Below are positions 46,321-57,897 of a stretch of 64,000 bases of DNA, one piece after another. The stretch spans positions 6,479,401 through 6,543,400 of the forward strand of contig NC_065921.1 of assembly GCF_024586455.1 (NCBI RefSeq), in the 5' to 3' direction. Position 1 is the stretch's first letter, and each line of letters starts with the position of its first letter. The notes beneath the pieces were generated by a model that was not told where the DNA came from, ran no database searches, and was given only the letters and a program-made list of their open reading frames with translations. Both the position numbers and the translations under genes were made by a program. Source of the DNA: Bactrocera neohumeralis (lineage: Eukaryota > Arthropoda > Insecta > Diptera > Tephritidae).

Positions 46321-47150
46321 GCTTGCCTATTCGGTGTTGCTTGTCGGCTTTTGGCGGTTGGCGTTTGACGATTTGGCTAAAGCAGACAGTGATTGCGGTG
46401 TTTTGTGCAGCAACTTCGAATTTCTGTTAATAGCAATACTGTATTGTTACTTGCAACGCGGCTCAAACGTTATTGCCACAAGGTTGTAGCTGCTTGTCGC
46501 TTTAAATATGAAAATCTTAAAGTTTATACGCAGCAGCGAAAAGTTATCGAAATGTTTTCGTTTTCACTTTTGTTCCTGCCACAAATGCGAAATGCATGCC
46601 GCTGCCGCGGGCAGCAGGCAACAAGTGCTACTGTATGTTTGTTTGTGCTTTTGTGTGTTTATGTGACTTTGAAAGCGTTTGGCTGCAGGTGTTTATGTTC
46701 GAGCTGTCGGACAAGTAATCGCAAATGCTGTCTACTAGATTACCTAATTTTCTGCTGGGGGCTTGTTTCGACGTCACTGCACCGTGAAATGTTTTCCCAA
46801 CAACTGCAACATAAACATTGGCTTGGCAGAGGTCGGGAAAGCGTTGATAAATTTGTGTTGGCTTCAGTTCCGTTGTGAAATATTAATTGAATACAGCCCT
46901 GTAATTCAATTGTTATTGCTCTGATGACTTTAGTATTGAAGATAAAAGATATGAATCAGAAAAATCTTTATGTACATATATGTATGTATGTTGTCTAAAA
47001 TTTTATACTTTTACAAAAAGGATTTGATATTTAAACTGAAATATCGACATTTTAATGAAACATAATAGTTTTTAGCAATAAGTGAGGTTTAATAGCTGCG
47101 ATGATGATTACAGTTAGGGACTTTAAAGCTGTGATGCAAATAATAATAAA
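46321..47150. other. Upstream region of the histidine-rich gene
   Basis: GC-richer and non-repetitive to about 46880, then AT-rich. The 161-codon plus-strand frame at 46393-46878 is Cys-rich and basic, with no domain or splice support. More likely this is promoter-proximal regulatory DNA than a gene. Confidence 0.35.
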
Positions 47151-47960
47151 TTAAAAATATAATGGAATTAACCTTTCAGTTAAAATTTTTTTTATTTTGT
47201 AATCCAGAATATATAATTATGAAAAATTTGAAATTTCAAATCGCAAATAACGAATTAAAAGCTTAAAAGTAATCTGTCGGATTAAAAAAATATTCTTGAA
47301 TTTTGAAATTATAATTTTGCTATTTATTTATTTGCTATTTAATTATTTTTTGTGATTAAAAATTGTTTTTAATTATTTAATTAATAATAATTAAGTACGA
47401 TTTTTGGTATTTTAATTAGTATTAATTAAATATAATTTTAATAAAATAAAATTTTGAACTGTAATTGAAATTTTTAAAATAAATTTTTTTATTTATAATA
47501 CAGTTTTTAGGGTTAAAAAATTATTATTAATTAGTATTAATATTGTATTAAGTAATAATAATTAAATACGATTTTTTGGATTAACAAACTATTATTAATT
47601 ATGTAGTAATAATAATAATAGTTATTTTTAATTAGTAATAATTAATAGTAATAAAATTTCAAAAAATCGGAATTTTTAAATAAAGTTTATTTTGTATCTT
47701 TTAATACTGTTTCTGGAGTTAAAATGTATTATTAATTAGTACTAATTAAATAATTAAAAATAATTTTTATTAATAAGTATTAACTAATTATATTTTTTTA
47801 ATTCCAAAAATTTTATTAAAAAATAAATAAATAAAAATTAATTTCAAAATTAGGATTATAATTAAAAATAAAATTTTAATTCTAAATACCGGTGTGAATG
47901 AAAAAACTGTTAATAATTATAAAAAATTAATTTTGAATTCTGATTTTGGGCAAAAAAATT
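47150..47960. repeat. Extremely AT-rich degenerate tandem array
   Basis: Almost entirely A and T, built from ATTATTAATTAGTATTAATT-like words and recurring TTTTTGG-TTAA segments. The recurring segments are near 47347, 47409, 47504, 47572 and 47709. Spacings of about 62-68 bp or multiples suggest an old satellite with a short unit. No coding potential. Confidence 0.55.
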
Positions 47961-49979
47961 AAAATTTTTTTTTTTCCTTTGCTTTAATTTGGAATAAATT
48001 TTCAATCCAAGATATTTTAATTTGGATTTGACAAAAAAATCATATATTTAAGCATTTTTGAAGTCTAAAGTTTTAATTTTTTCAGACATTTAACTTTTAG
48101 TCGAAGGGTATAGAACAGCAGACGATCGACTATCCGAAAATTTCTTTTTTGTTATTTTATTATCGAAGAGGAAGTAGATTCTCCAGCTTGCAGCAGACAG
48201 TTTCCACTACTTGAATGGTTCAGTCGGTTTTACGAAACCAAAACGAATTAGGATTTATATTTGACGAAGAAGCTCCATAGCTTTTACCAAATTGGTATGA
48301 ATAATATTTTAAGCTAAAAGAACAACTACAAAATTGTTATCGAAATATCCAACAATTTTAATTCTTTCGAAATTCTTTGTGGGATTCAACGTTGAGGTTC
48401 TCAAAGCACAAAAGCAATGAAACGAAATGTTCTTTTTTCGAGGAGAGTTTAAAATTATTATTGTCAGAGTAAAAATTCACCGAATTGAAGTCAAGTAATG
48501 TCCACCAGATTCTCTTGATATAAACGTAAATGTGCTTTTTTTAAATTTTATATTTATATTTTTACTCAAATTATACTTCTAAACATTTATAATGTAAAGA
48601 AATATTATAACAAAAGCCCTGTTTTAAAATATTTATTTTATTGATTTTGTTTATAATTTCCTCCAAATCACTGTATGTTACATACATACATGCACACTGG
48701 TCTATCATTATACACATATGCGAAATGATTGAAGAGTGTAAAAATAGCGTTTTGACATTCGTTAGATAATATTTTCAGGTTCAATACAGTCATTAGTGCG
48801 GTTCGTTTTGAAACTCGTTCTCTTATAGAGTGTTGAGCAATTGACGGACATTTCTCCAGAAGACGAGGAAAATGAGGAAAATCGATGCAACAATAATAAA
48901 AGCTTATATCCAAGACACTTGCACACACATACATGTAATAATCATAATAACATTAATTGCGCGCTTTCTGCGCTTACACTTCGGGAAGAGTTGATTATTT
49001 TCTTCCTGTTCATCAGAAAATGACACAAGTTTTGAAAGCAGGTGAGCAACTGCATGCAAAATTGTCGTGCTACTATTTATGCACATAAATACTATATACA
49101 TATATAGTTTGTATGCATACGTAAGATATGGTTATAAACTTCATTGTGCGGGAAACTTGATATGTCCAAAGTATAATGAGTGGGGCACTAGCTCGGTCTG
49201 GGGGTGGCATATTTAGGAAATGACATTTTTAAGTCAATTTCAGCGACATATATTTGGTATTATTGTGTTCCAAAGTTGATAAAGTATGATAAAGTTGAAA
49301 TGTATTGAATTTTCAGAGATTTTTTTGAAAAAAGGTGTTTAAAATATTGCCAGTATTTCAATTTGGTTTGAGGAGATTGTTTCTGTGCAGTGTGAAAAAT
49401 TTAACAAAAAGAGAAGTATTAAGTAATGTATATTTATGAAAATTGTTTAAATACCCAAAAAATGTAAAAGCATAAAGATAAAATAATTTTATAATTATTG
49501 TAAAAAGTAGCATAAATTATTAACCTTTCCCCAAATTTTTAATTTTTTTTCCAAAACTTTTTAGTAATTCGTCGATAATTAAGTGTGAATTACAATTTTG
49601 AGGTGATGTAGTTTATCTGAATGCAATGCCGGTGAGCTATAACTCGAATGAGGTGAAATCGAAAAATCCAACAAATATAATTTTATAACGAAGTCTATTA
49701 TTGTCAGTTAATATCAAACAGTGTAAAGAACTGTAAAATACATTGAGTATTTCAGTCGAAATTAAATTTATAGAGTTTTGATTACTGAAACAACAATACA
49801 AAGGAAGAACAACTGACCAAGATTGAGATTGATTGACTGAGAACCATCTCTGCTTCCTCAAACAGTGTAAACATGAAATTGGAGGATAATCACGGCCACT
49901 TCACATACAAAATTTTCTGACATATTAATGGGAGGAAAGGACTACAATCTCACTTACTTCACAACTTTTCCTAAACAAT
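47961..49979. other. AT-rich non-coding stretch
   Basis: No gene recognised. The 48780-49020 part has short frames on both strands without support. Confidence 0.4.
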
Positions 49980-51865
49980 GTTCTCAAGTTATGACATATC
50001 AAGCCTGGAAATTGTAAAATTCGTCTCAAAACTTATCAAGCCCCCTAGATGCCGAATACCTTGATTTGAGGGGCTATGTGTGATATTTTGGCGAAAATAT
50101 TGGTAAATCTGTGAGATATAACAATTAAACTTGGAGAACCTCTATTCTTGGTAATAATGTGTTCTTCTGCCAAAAAAGTAAATATGTAGGTTACCTCAAT
50201 GAAATAGCGAGAACACCTTTTTGGTTAATAATATGTCATGTTGCTAAAAAATGAGTAAATCGGGTCAATACTAGCCTTTGTCTCGGGTTAGTCTTAAAAC
50301 GGAAACATAATACGTGAGCAAAAAATAGTTAGATTTTTAATTTAAATTTCTCGAGAAACATATTCGTCGAAATATTTTTTTCTAGGTTGGTAAGACTGCC
50401 AGTGACATCTGTGCCAAATGTCCCATCAAAATAATCATTAGTGCTCATTATACGCTTGTCTTCCTAAAGTACATCAAGTAGTACATTCGTCGATTTTTAC
50501 GATGAGTGAAATTATTCAAGAAAAAAGATTATTAAATATTATGTGCGGAATAAAATGTCTAGTGCCGAAACGTTTAGAATGTTGGCCTTCTGTGGTAATT
50601 GCTTGTCGCGAGCAAGTGTTTTTGATTGGTGCGAATTATTCAAAGAGGGTCGAGAACACCTCGAACCAAGTTCAGCACGGCCACCAATATCAACTAATGG
50701 TTAACACGTCAATTGGTGCTTGAGAACTGACAGTCAGAAATTTTGCTGGCAATGTTGGAATATCGGAAGGGTCAGTGAAAACTATTTCAAAAGATCATTT
50801 GGGCCTAGAAAGTGAAAGCACGATTGGTTCCAACTCATTAAATTTTTTCGGAATACAGAGTCGAGTTACCGTCTGTGAAACAATGCTTTTCGTCTACCAG
50901 GATATCATGAAACGTATTTTTGCCGTTGAGTCTTGGACCTATGCTTACGACTTGGAAACAGATGATCAATCGGCCGAATATCGTAGCAAAAGTGAGACGA
51001 AGCTGAAAAACAACGTCAAAGCAGATCAAAACCTCGATGTGTTGACAATTTTCTTCGATTATCGAGCTGTGGAGCACTACAAATTTCTTTCGACCGGCCT
51101 ATCCCATCAACAAGGAATACTAATTGAGTGTTATGCTTCGTTTGCGCGAAGCTATTCGTAAAAGAGGCCGCCATCTTTTGGTTTTTGCATCACGATATTG
51201 CATCATCGCATACTACATTGATTCTTCGTGAATTTTTCGCTACATTTCGCAATATCGTGCTCCGTGGGACTTCTGGCTATCCAGCAAACTCAAACGACCA
51301 CTCCGGGGAAGTCAATTGAAGACATTAAACTTGAAACGCTAGGCGCATTGAAGGCTAGTCCGGATATCGACTTTAAGAATTGGTTCGAGGATTGGAAAAA
51401 ACGTTGGCAAAAGTGTATTGTGACCAAAGGGGATTACTGTGAGGGAGAAGACATAGATTTTGAAGAATAAATTAACAGTTTTCAAGTTAAGAAAAAGTCT
51501 TACAATTTTTTGCTCACAGCAGTAGATCATTATGTAAACTGAAGTAAACGAATAGTACGATATAATTTCGTTTACTGATGTGAAGATGTGTGAGACTGGT
51601 CCACGAATTCAACTAGCTTGGCATATCACATACATCTAATTTGAGTTAATTAGGTTGATTTTCGCTTAAATATCACAGATCAAAGCTAAATGCAATTATG
51701 CCAAAGGCCTAAAATATAAGTTTATAAGGTATAAGTAATAAATTCCGACTTCTTATGCCACATTTTTTTATATAAAGTGTTGCCAACACCTGAAAGATTT
51801 TATCCCCGGCTTGAATCCTTGCAAATTGTGAAAGTATAAAAAGTTCGGTTACTTTGCTCTTGCTT
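49980..51865 (+). repeat. Family B-like repeat interrupted by a mariner
   Basis: The flanks 49980-50309 carry AATCGGGTCAATACTAGCCTT-like family B text. The interval 51523-51865 ends with AATCCTTGCAAATTGTGAAA and TATAAAAAGTTCGGTTACTT, the family B 3' end. Together they read as one old copy split by the mariner at 50310-51522. The left flank is strongly diverged. Confidence 0.45.
50310..51522 (+). mobile_element. DD34D mariner, near full length but broken
   Basis: The right terminus (complement CTGCTGTGAGCAAAAAATTG) pairs with the left GTGAGCAAAAAATAGTTAGA. Transposase pieces are MSEIIQEKRLLNIMCGIKCL (start at 50502), ISKDHLGLESESTIGSNSLN, FGIQSRVTVCETMLFVYQDI, AVESWTYAYD (first Asp block, GDE changed to VES), FFDYRAVEHYKFL, HHDIASSHTTLILREFF, APWDFWL, and the C-terminus KWIED-like FEDWKKRWQKCIVTKGDY. 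Frameshifts separate the pieces. This is the best preserved member of the subfamily also found at 11.2 and 41.9 kb. Confidence 0.85.
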
Positions 51866-52277
51866 ACTTTTGATTTTTAATTCTTTTCAAAAACGTCGTT
51901 GTTACTCAAATAACGTGGGGAAAATCACAGTATAATTAAATATTTCCCGCGAAATTGTATTTCACTTGATTATTTTATTTCACCAATTTTGGATTTCAGC
52001 TATTAATGGCTTTTCTTTGAAAAACTTACTTATTTGTATATTTTTTATATTTATTCCCAGCTCTACCATATTTTCCATCCAGCTAAAAGTGTTCAACGCT
52101 AAAAGTGCAAAAGTAAACACCCTCATAAAAACCGGAAAACAGTTTGCCTTTCGAATGTGTCGTACATACAAATGAACGCTGCATTCAAGCACGTTTCAAA
52201 TATAAGTTTTGATTCGAACAAAAACTAAATGAAGTTATCTCACTGCGATTTGGCTGTCACAGTTCGTTGCCATAAAT

Positions 52278-52351
52278 TCAACGTATTTGGTCTACATATG
52301 CTTTTGCGACTTCCTCACGTGCAGCACCTTGTGCCACATTCATCAAAGTAA
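52278..52351 (-). CDS. Candidate terminal exon of a micro-ORF or unknown gene
   Basis: The minus-strand acceptor TTGTTTGTTGTTTCGCGCAG has a good polypyrimidine tract. The exon then reads, in phase 1, TLMNVAQGAAREEVAKAYVD followed by QIR and a stop. The helix-prone, non-repetitive composition sets it apart from the neighbouring noise. It joins in phase to a possible first exon ending at 52788. Product unknown. Confidence 0.25.
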
Positions 52352-52787
52352 CTGCGCGAAACAACAAACAACAAAAACCATAAACAGAATACACAAGTGA
52401 AAAACAAGACAGCACATCCTGCACCATCCGGCTGCGCGTTGCACGACATACCGGAAATGGTTTATAAACTGTTAATGCAGTGATCAAAAGGTGCACTGAC
52501 GGAGCAAGCAAGCAAGCAAGCAACCAAGAAACGACGAGAAGCAACGCAACCACGACACTTGCGACTCTTGCGGCACGGGTACTGGTTTGTCGCTTCACCA
52601 CTGCCATTTGTGGCATTACATAACACTAGAAATAATCACTCAGCTTGGGAAAATAATGCAATCAAAACATTACAGTTAAACAAACAACAATACAGTTGTG
52701 CAGAGGGGATGGGACAGCGAGGCGAAATTTATAATCGGTAAATGACAAAAAACGGCATTGCAATCTGCATGAAGCACTTACACACAC

Positions 52788-52803
52788 CTGCCACAGCGAC
52801 CAT
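52788..52803 (-). CDS. Candidate first exon of the micro-ORF (MVAVA...)
   Basis: ATG at 52803 (G at -3, G at +4) reads MVAVA, then one base before a GTGTGTGTAAGTG donor region. Using GT at 52787, or the stronger GTAAGT six bases on, both leave phase 1, which fits the acceptor at 52352. The predicted peptide is about 29-31 residues. Speculative. Confidence 0.18.
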
Positions 52804-53877
52804 TGCGCTCCAATGCGGCAGCAGCTGCTCAATGCTGATTACCGTTTTCAAACCGAAACTAGTTTGCTGTTTATTGTGATTTGCAAATGCGTGCGGCTTA
52901 TTTAGAAATGGCGGTTTATTGGAGTTATGCCGCAACAACCAACAAACCAAATAAAATATTACGCCAAAAATGCAAAACATGCAACATGGCCGCAGTCAGT
53001 CAGTCAGTCAGTCGACCAGTCCGCTGCCTCACCATAAATTTCACTACAACTGAAGTCGAGGACCAAATATCGAATTTGGTTTCATAAATCCTTTTGGTAG
53101 TGCGTTTGTGTACGAGATTTTCTCGTAAAACAACCGTTATTGTTTCCATAACATTTCTTTTGGCGCTAGCGTTGTTGTGTTTATTTATTGGTTTATTGGT
53201 TACTGTTGTACATTTCCAGCATTTTCAAATATTCAGCATATTTTATTCGAACGGATGTTGCTTTGACCGTTGGCATTTGGTTACTCTCGCCATTGGCGTC
53301 CAGCACTTGCCATTGGGTGGGTTGTTGGTGTCTCGTTGGCTCGACTTGGCTTACTGCCATTCATCTGCCGGCGGTTTACTCCTGCTCTGCGCGCATTTTT
53401 ACGAGTACGCATTTTTTATTGCTTCGCTCGCTTGTGGTTTACTGACATCATTAAAAAATAAACTCAAACTGGGAAAAATATCAGGCTGACTTTTTATGGA
53501 GCAGCTGATCCGGACCCCACTCTACCGCACATGCAATCAATTAAGGCATAAGTTGGCGTGTGTGAAAGGATTTTATCGGCATCTGGTTATTGATAGTGCA
53601 GAAAATAAATTGCATTCCTTTTAATGTGAGTAATATGATATTGACTTATTATTATGTTTTGAAGATTGAGGTCTGGGTTGTAGATTGTGTTGTTGAATAT
53701 TTGTTAATAGAAAAAGTTATTATATTTATGAAATTATAGCAATAACTTATATATGTATATATATATATACATTTATATTGAAGACATGATACCTTGATTA
53801 AGGACCTTTAGTACCTTATTCATATTAGTGGTTACTGAGTACTCAAAATAATTCCAAATTACTATAAAGGATCCGAA

Positions 53878-54660
53878 AGGTTAGGTTAGGTTAAACTGGT
53901 AGGCCAATGAGCCAAGTATAGCCCAGTTTTGGTCCTTTGCGATACCTGATGGAGTTCAGTTCCTCGATCCAAGAGAAGTAGTCATCCTTTAGAAGGCCTG
54001 CGCTTGACATGAATTTTAACATATTCTGCGGCCTCACTATCGATACCTCCTCCAGTGTATCATATTGTAGGGACAAGTGCACAAGAAATGCTTCATTGTT
54101 TCGCTGGTGCCCTGCTCTAAATATTTTTTGCAATCTTCTCGATCTGTCAGCCCCATTTGGCGGACGTGTGCCGCCAACAGACAGTGGCCAAATAGTATTC
54201 CGATTACGTTCCTACAGTCTCTTCTAACTATTATAGGAATTTTGTGTACTTCCGATGTACTGTTTTGTACATGCTTTTGCAGTTTTCCACCAAGTAGCTC
54301 GTTCCATCGGGTTGTGATCCTATTTACCATGCTTCTGTCGAGATCGTCATATACAATGCATGGGTTTCCCAATATGATCACGTTTTTGGTAATCTCCACT
54401 CTTGGCACTCTCGTACATTATTTCATTGCCCTCGATGCTTTAGTGGCCGGGCACCCAGTAGAGGTGAAGTTGCTTACTTCTGGCAACACTTTCCACTGCT
54501 GCCCTGCTTTCCAAGACACTTCTGGCCGATGCGCGATACGAGGTTACTACCTTGATTGCTGCTTGGCTGTCTACGTAGATGTTGACTCTTGAATTGCCTG
54601 CAGGTGCATTAGAGGCCAGTTCCGCGGCCTTCACAATAACAAAGACCTCTGCTTGAAATA
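53878..54660 (-). mobile_element. RNase-H non-LTR retrotransposon, 3' part
   Basis: The minus-strand translation gives KAAELASNAPAGNSRVNIYV-DSQAAIKVV (RNase H Glu and Asp residues) and LHLYWVPGH (last RNase H motif). It then gives IVRRDCRNVIGILFGHCLLA, EDCKKYLEQGT, HFLCTCPYNMIHWRRYR, YDTLEEVSIVRPQNMLKFMS, and a C-terminus KLGYTWLIGLPV. The second Cys of the C-x2-C knuckle is Tyr. It ends with a GGTTAGGTTAGGTTA tail at 53878-53892 (plus strand). It is 5' truncated, with frameshifts, and belongs to the same family as 8205-8490. Confidence 0.8.
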
Positions 54661-55399
54661 TGATACTTAAACGTAACTTAAAAAGGTTGCCTTATGCCTA
54701 ACTGTGGACAGTATATTCCCGCGCCAACTCCATTGATCCACAGGATCCACAGACCTCGAAAATCTTTAGAGAACCCTCAACTTCAAATATTTTGAAAGTA
54801 TCCAATAAGTGCTAAAAACTATCAAAGTGTCTTATATAATAATAGCAATATTTATTTCAAATTATAAAATTGTTATAGCCCCGTTCTGATTGACTGGAAC
54901 CAAAATGGGTAGATACATCTTCAGATCAGCCAAACACTTATCTTCGTACCCTCGTGTACGACAAGATCACAATATTACAGACAAAAGTGTACCAATGTCT
55001 ATATTACAATAGGAACGATATCTTGCTTAGCAAAACTGGACAGAGATGGCTATTCAAAGTCAGCGAAACAGGATCGACGCCGTTCTCAGAAATCGGCATG
55101 ATAGCATCGTCCCGGACGGATGATTTCTATCATTGCCGCTGTAATAGATCCTCAAAAGTACTTGTTGGTCCCAAATTCATACTTAAAACATCTGATCAAA
55201 CTTGATCCGGGTTGGTCCATATTAACTGCATGCACAAACCGCATCGATAATATTTTTCCTTTTTTTCGGATTAAGTTTAATATCCATTCTCAATTATCTG
55301 GTTAAGACGCGAAGAGTTTGCATAGCGATTTTTATCGGAAAAAAATTGGTAACGAGTTTGGTTGAAATGTTTGTTTCCAATATAACCACGGCTACGGAA
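54661..55399. other. Non-coding stretch
   Basis: No gene recognised. The 5' portion may be further decayed retrotransposon sequence. Confidence 0.35.
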
Positions 55400-55830
55400 T
55401 CATTGAAAATAGTGCAGAAGTGTTTTGGGTAATCCAATTTGTCATGAACATAAGTATTTCGGTGGCCAAAGCATGCAATGAGTCTCGTGAAGTCATCGAA
55501 AACTTACCTCATGCGTGTCGTCCATCCACTTCTGTTAATGACGATAAGAACGAAAAAGTTGTAGAAATAGCACTGGAAAATCGTTGTATTGGCATTAGAA
55601 AGATAACAGAGGATCTGAACATCTCTTATGGATCGACGCATTTTGAAATCTTTTACAAAACAACGTCGAGTACATGTCGCAATGGAGAAGCTTGAAGTTC
55701 ATGGTGTCAAGACGTGGGTTTATGAAATCAGATCGAAACTGCCCAACAATGTAGCGAAGGGCTTCCAAAACTGAGACGAAGCCGAAAAAACCAAAATTCG
55801 CTGAGGGCAATGGAGGCTATCTACCCGAGG
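55400..55830 (+). pseudogene. Mariner transposase N-terminal fragment
   Basis: The plus-strand frame reads ESREVIENLPHACRPSTSVN, DDKNEKVVEIALENRCIGIR and KITEDLNISYGSTHFEIF. It then gives, in other frames, RRVHVAMEKLE and TWVYEIRSKL (from the G-D-E-T-W-V-Y block). Most of the catalytic core is missing. It is from the same family as the 5.2 kb fragment. Confidence 0.7.
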
Positions 55831-56999
55831 CTTATAATAAGAGCATTACTTAGCTTGCTTGTATTGACTAGAAACCTATTTTTAAGGCTTTAATAAAGAT
55901 TTGTATTGTATGGTATATATCTGTAATGTGCCATCTAATATTAATTTAATGCGGACACCTCCAAATCGGCTTTATAGTTAGCGCGCCGTGCAAGAAGATT
56001 GATCAAATTGATATCTATGTGAATGCTGAAATAAAATTGATTTTTTTGTACGTATGTATGCATACTTGTATAATACATATATTTACACCCATATCTTTTG
56101 CGTGCTATAAACCTCTCCTTTATACAAGTATGTATGTATGTATTCCTCGACTTTGTTGCTCGAAATAGAAGTTTTTGCTAATGATCGCAGTCATTCTTTA
56201 ATTTTTGTGCTACCATCTCATCGACTTTCCTCATCTGTTTTTGTTCAATTCATAGTTGATAAACTTTACATTATTTTCGCTGTTCAACGAACGGACGGGG
56301 TGCAATTTAAAGTTTATCAATGTCTCTGCCTAAAAGGGTAAGTGAAGTGAAAACAATTCACAAAAACTTTGTCTGCAACTGAAAGCAGTCAAGAGCAAGG
56401 CTTCTTGGTCATTAGTAATTTTTTTTGACTATTTTCACGGTTTTGCTCGAGGTACTAAACTTTGGAGAACTTACAAAAAATATACTTACTTTTGGGATCA
56501 TTATTAGTGGGTATATAAACGCTTTGGTAAATATAAAGTTAGAAAGAGGGGGTAATGTGAACAAAATAATTTGGAGAAAAGGTAATTGGTCTTAATTGGG
56601 GCTATGTGCCATATTTAGAGCAAGTAGCTTATAAGATAAATTGAGTTCATTTCTAACAGGAACACTTGTTAGATAAAAAAATTTAAAAATGCTTGAACAA
56701 TTTGTTATGATTTATTTTATTCTGATTGAATAAAATTTATTCAGTTGCTAATTTTGAAATTTTAATCCGAAAGTTTGTATAAAAATAAATGCTTATTAGT
56801 ATATGTATAAAGCTGCGTCTTTATTGTTCCAATGAAATAGTTATAAAATGCAGATAAATAAAATTCAAAATATTTCTTCATTTATCGATAACTTAAAATA
56901 GTTATATTATAATTTATAAATCAATTATGTATTTTCCAACTACGAGTTAGAAGCTTTCCCTTGAGCATTCGCTGACAGCATATTTATTACAGTGATCCC
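55831..56999. other. AT-rich non-coding stretch
   Basis: A short CGTATGTATGCATA run near 56050 and TATGTATGTATG near 56130. Nothing else recognised. Confidence 0.4.
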
Positions 57000-57897
57000 C
57001 ACGTGTTAAGGAAAAGAAGATCGACACACAACACCTCTTAGTCGATTTCAAAGCTGCTTTTGACACCCCGAAATTTTCTGAAAAACTAATACGTTTGTGT
57101 AAACTGACGTTGAGCAATATTAAAGAGGAAGGACCTCTCCGAGCTGTTCGATACCAAACGGGATTTCAGACAATGTGACTCCCTATCATGCGACTGCTTC
57201 AATTTACTCCTGGAGAAAATAATTCGAGTTGTAGATCTGATTAGGGAATAATCTTCTACAAGAGTGTACAACTGCTGACGTATATATTTTGTCATCAAAC
57301 AAATAGACTATCTTGTTGTTTATCTTGGATCCAACAACAACGTCAGCCTCAAAATTCAACGCAGAATAACTCTTGCCAACGTAGCACCTGTTGGACTGAG
57401 TAATTGATTATTAAAATCCTCTTTCGACGAACAAAGATCAAACTCTACAAGTCTCTCATCATCCTCGTCTTGTTATATGGTGCAGAGGCATAGACAATGA
57501 CAACATCTGATGAGTCGCCGTTACAAGTTTTCGGGGGAAAGGTTCTGCGGAAGATGTATAGTCCTTTGCTCATTGGCCACGACAAATACTGCATTTGGTG
57601 AAACGAAGAGCTGTATTAGATATACGACGACATTGACTACGGCTACGCTGGCTAGGTCATGTCGTCCGAATGGTTGAAAAAACTCCAGATCTGAGAGTAT
57701 TCGACGCAGTAACCGCCAGGGGAAGCAGAGGAAGAGGAAGATTTGCACTTCGTTGGAAAGACCAGTTGGAGAATGATCTGGCTACACTTGGAATCTCCAA
57801 CTGGCGCCAAACAGCGAAAAGGAATAACGACTGGCGCGCTGTTGTAAACTCGGCTATAACCGGGTAAGCGGTATCTACGCCAATAAAGAAGAAGAAG
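57000..57897 (+). mobile_element. RTE-type non-LTR retrotransposon, 3' half
   Basis: Plus-strand translation gives KKIDTQHLLVDFKAAFDT (reverse transcriptase motif with a catalytic Asp) and a shifted middle with SDESPLQVFGGKVLRKMY. It continues GRGRFALRWKDQLENDLATL, GISNWRQTAKRNNDWRAVVN, and SAITG just before GCGGTATCTACGCCAATAAA with a GAAGAAG tail. Frames are broken. The termini match the 28.7 and 35.1 kb copies. Confidence 0.8.

Larger units (their letters stand above)
51866..53877. other. GC-richer region of unique sequence
   Basis: Contains (GCAA)n at about 52503-52525 and (CAGT)5 at 52993-53013. The hydrophobic plus-strand frame at 53094-53489 (131 codons) lacks an ATG with good context and is probably chance. 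The two-exon micro-ORF candidate on the minus strand lies here. T-rich and TG-free stretches fill the rest. Confidence 0.4.

Noticed and set aside
46393..46878. A 161-codon Cys-rich plus-strand frame
   Set aside because: No recognisable domain, no good start context or splice sites. It lies upstream of a minus-strand promoter and is better read as regulatory sequence.
53094..53489. A hydrophobic 131-codon frame that might be a membrane protein
   Set aside because: Starts without a good ATG, overlaps two other plus-strand frames, and T-rich DNA readily encodes Leu/Phe-rich peptides.
54077..54592. A 171-codon plus-strand frame
   Set aside because: Antisense to the RNase-H retrotransposon, whose minus-strand motifs are clear.
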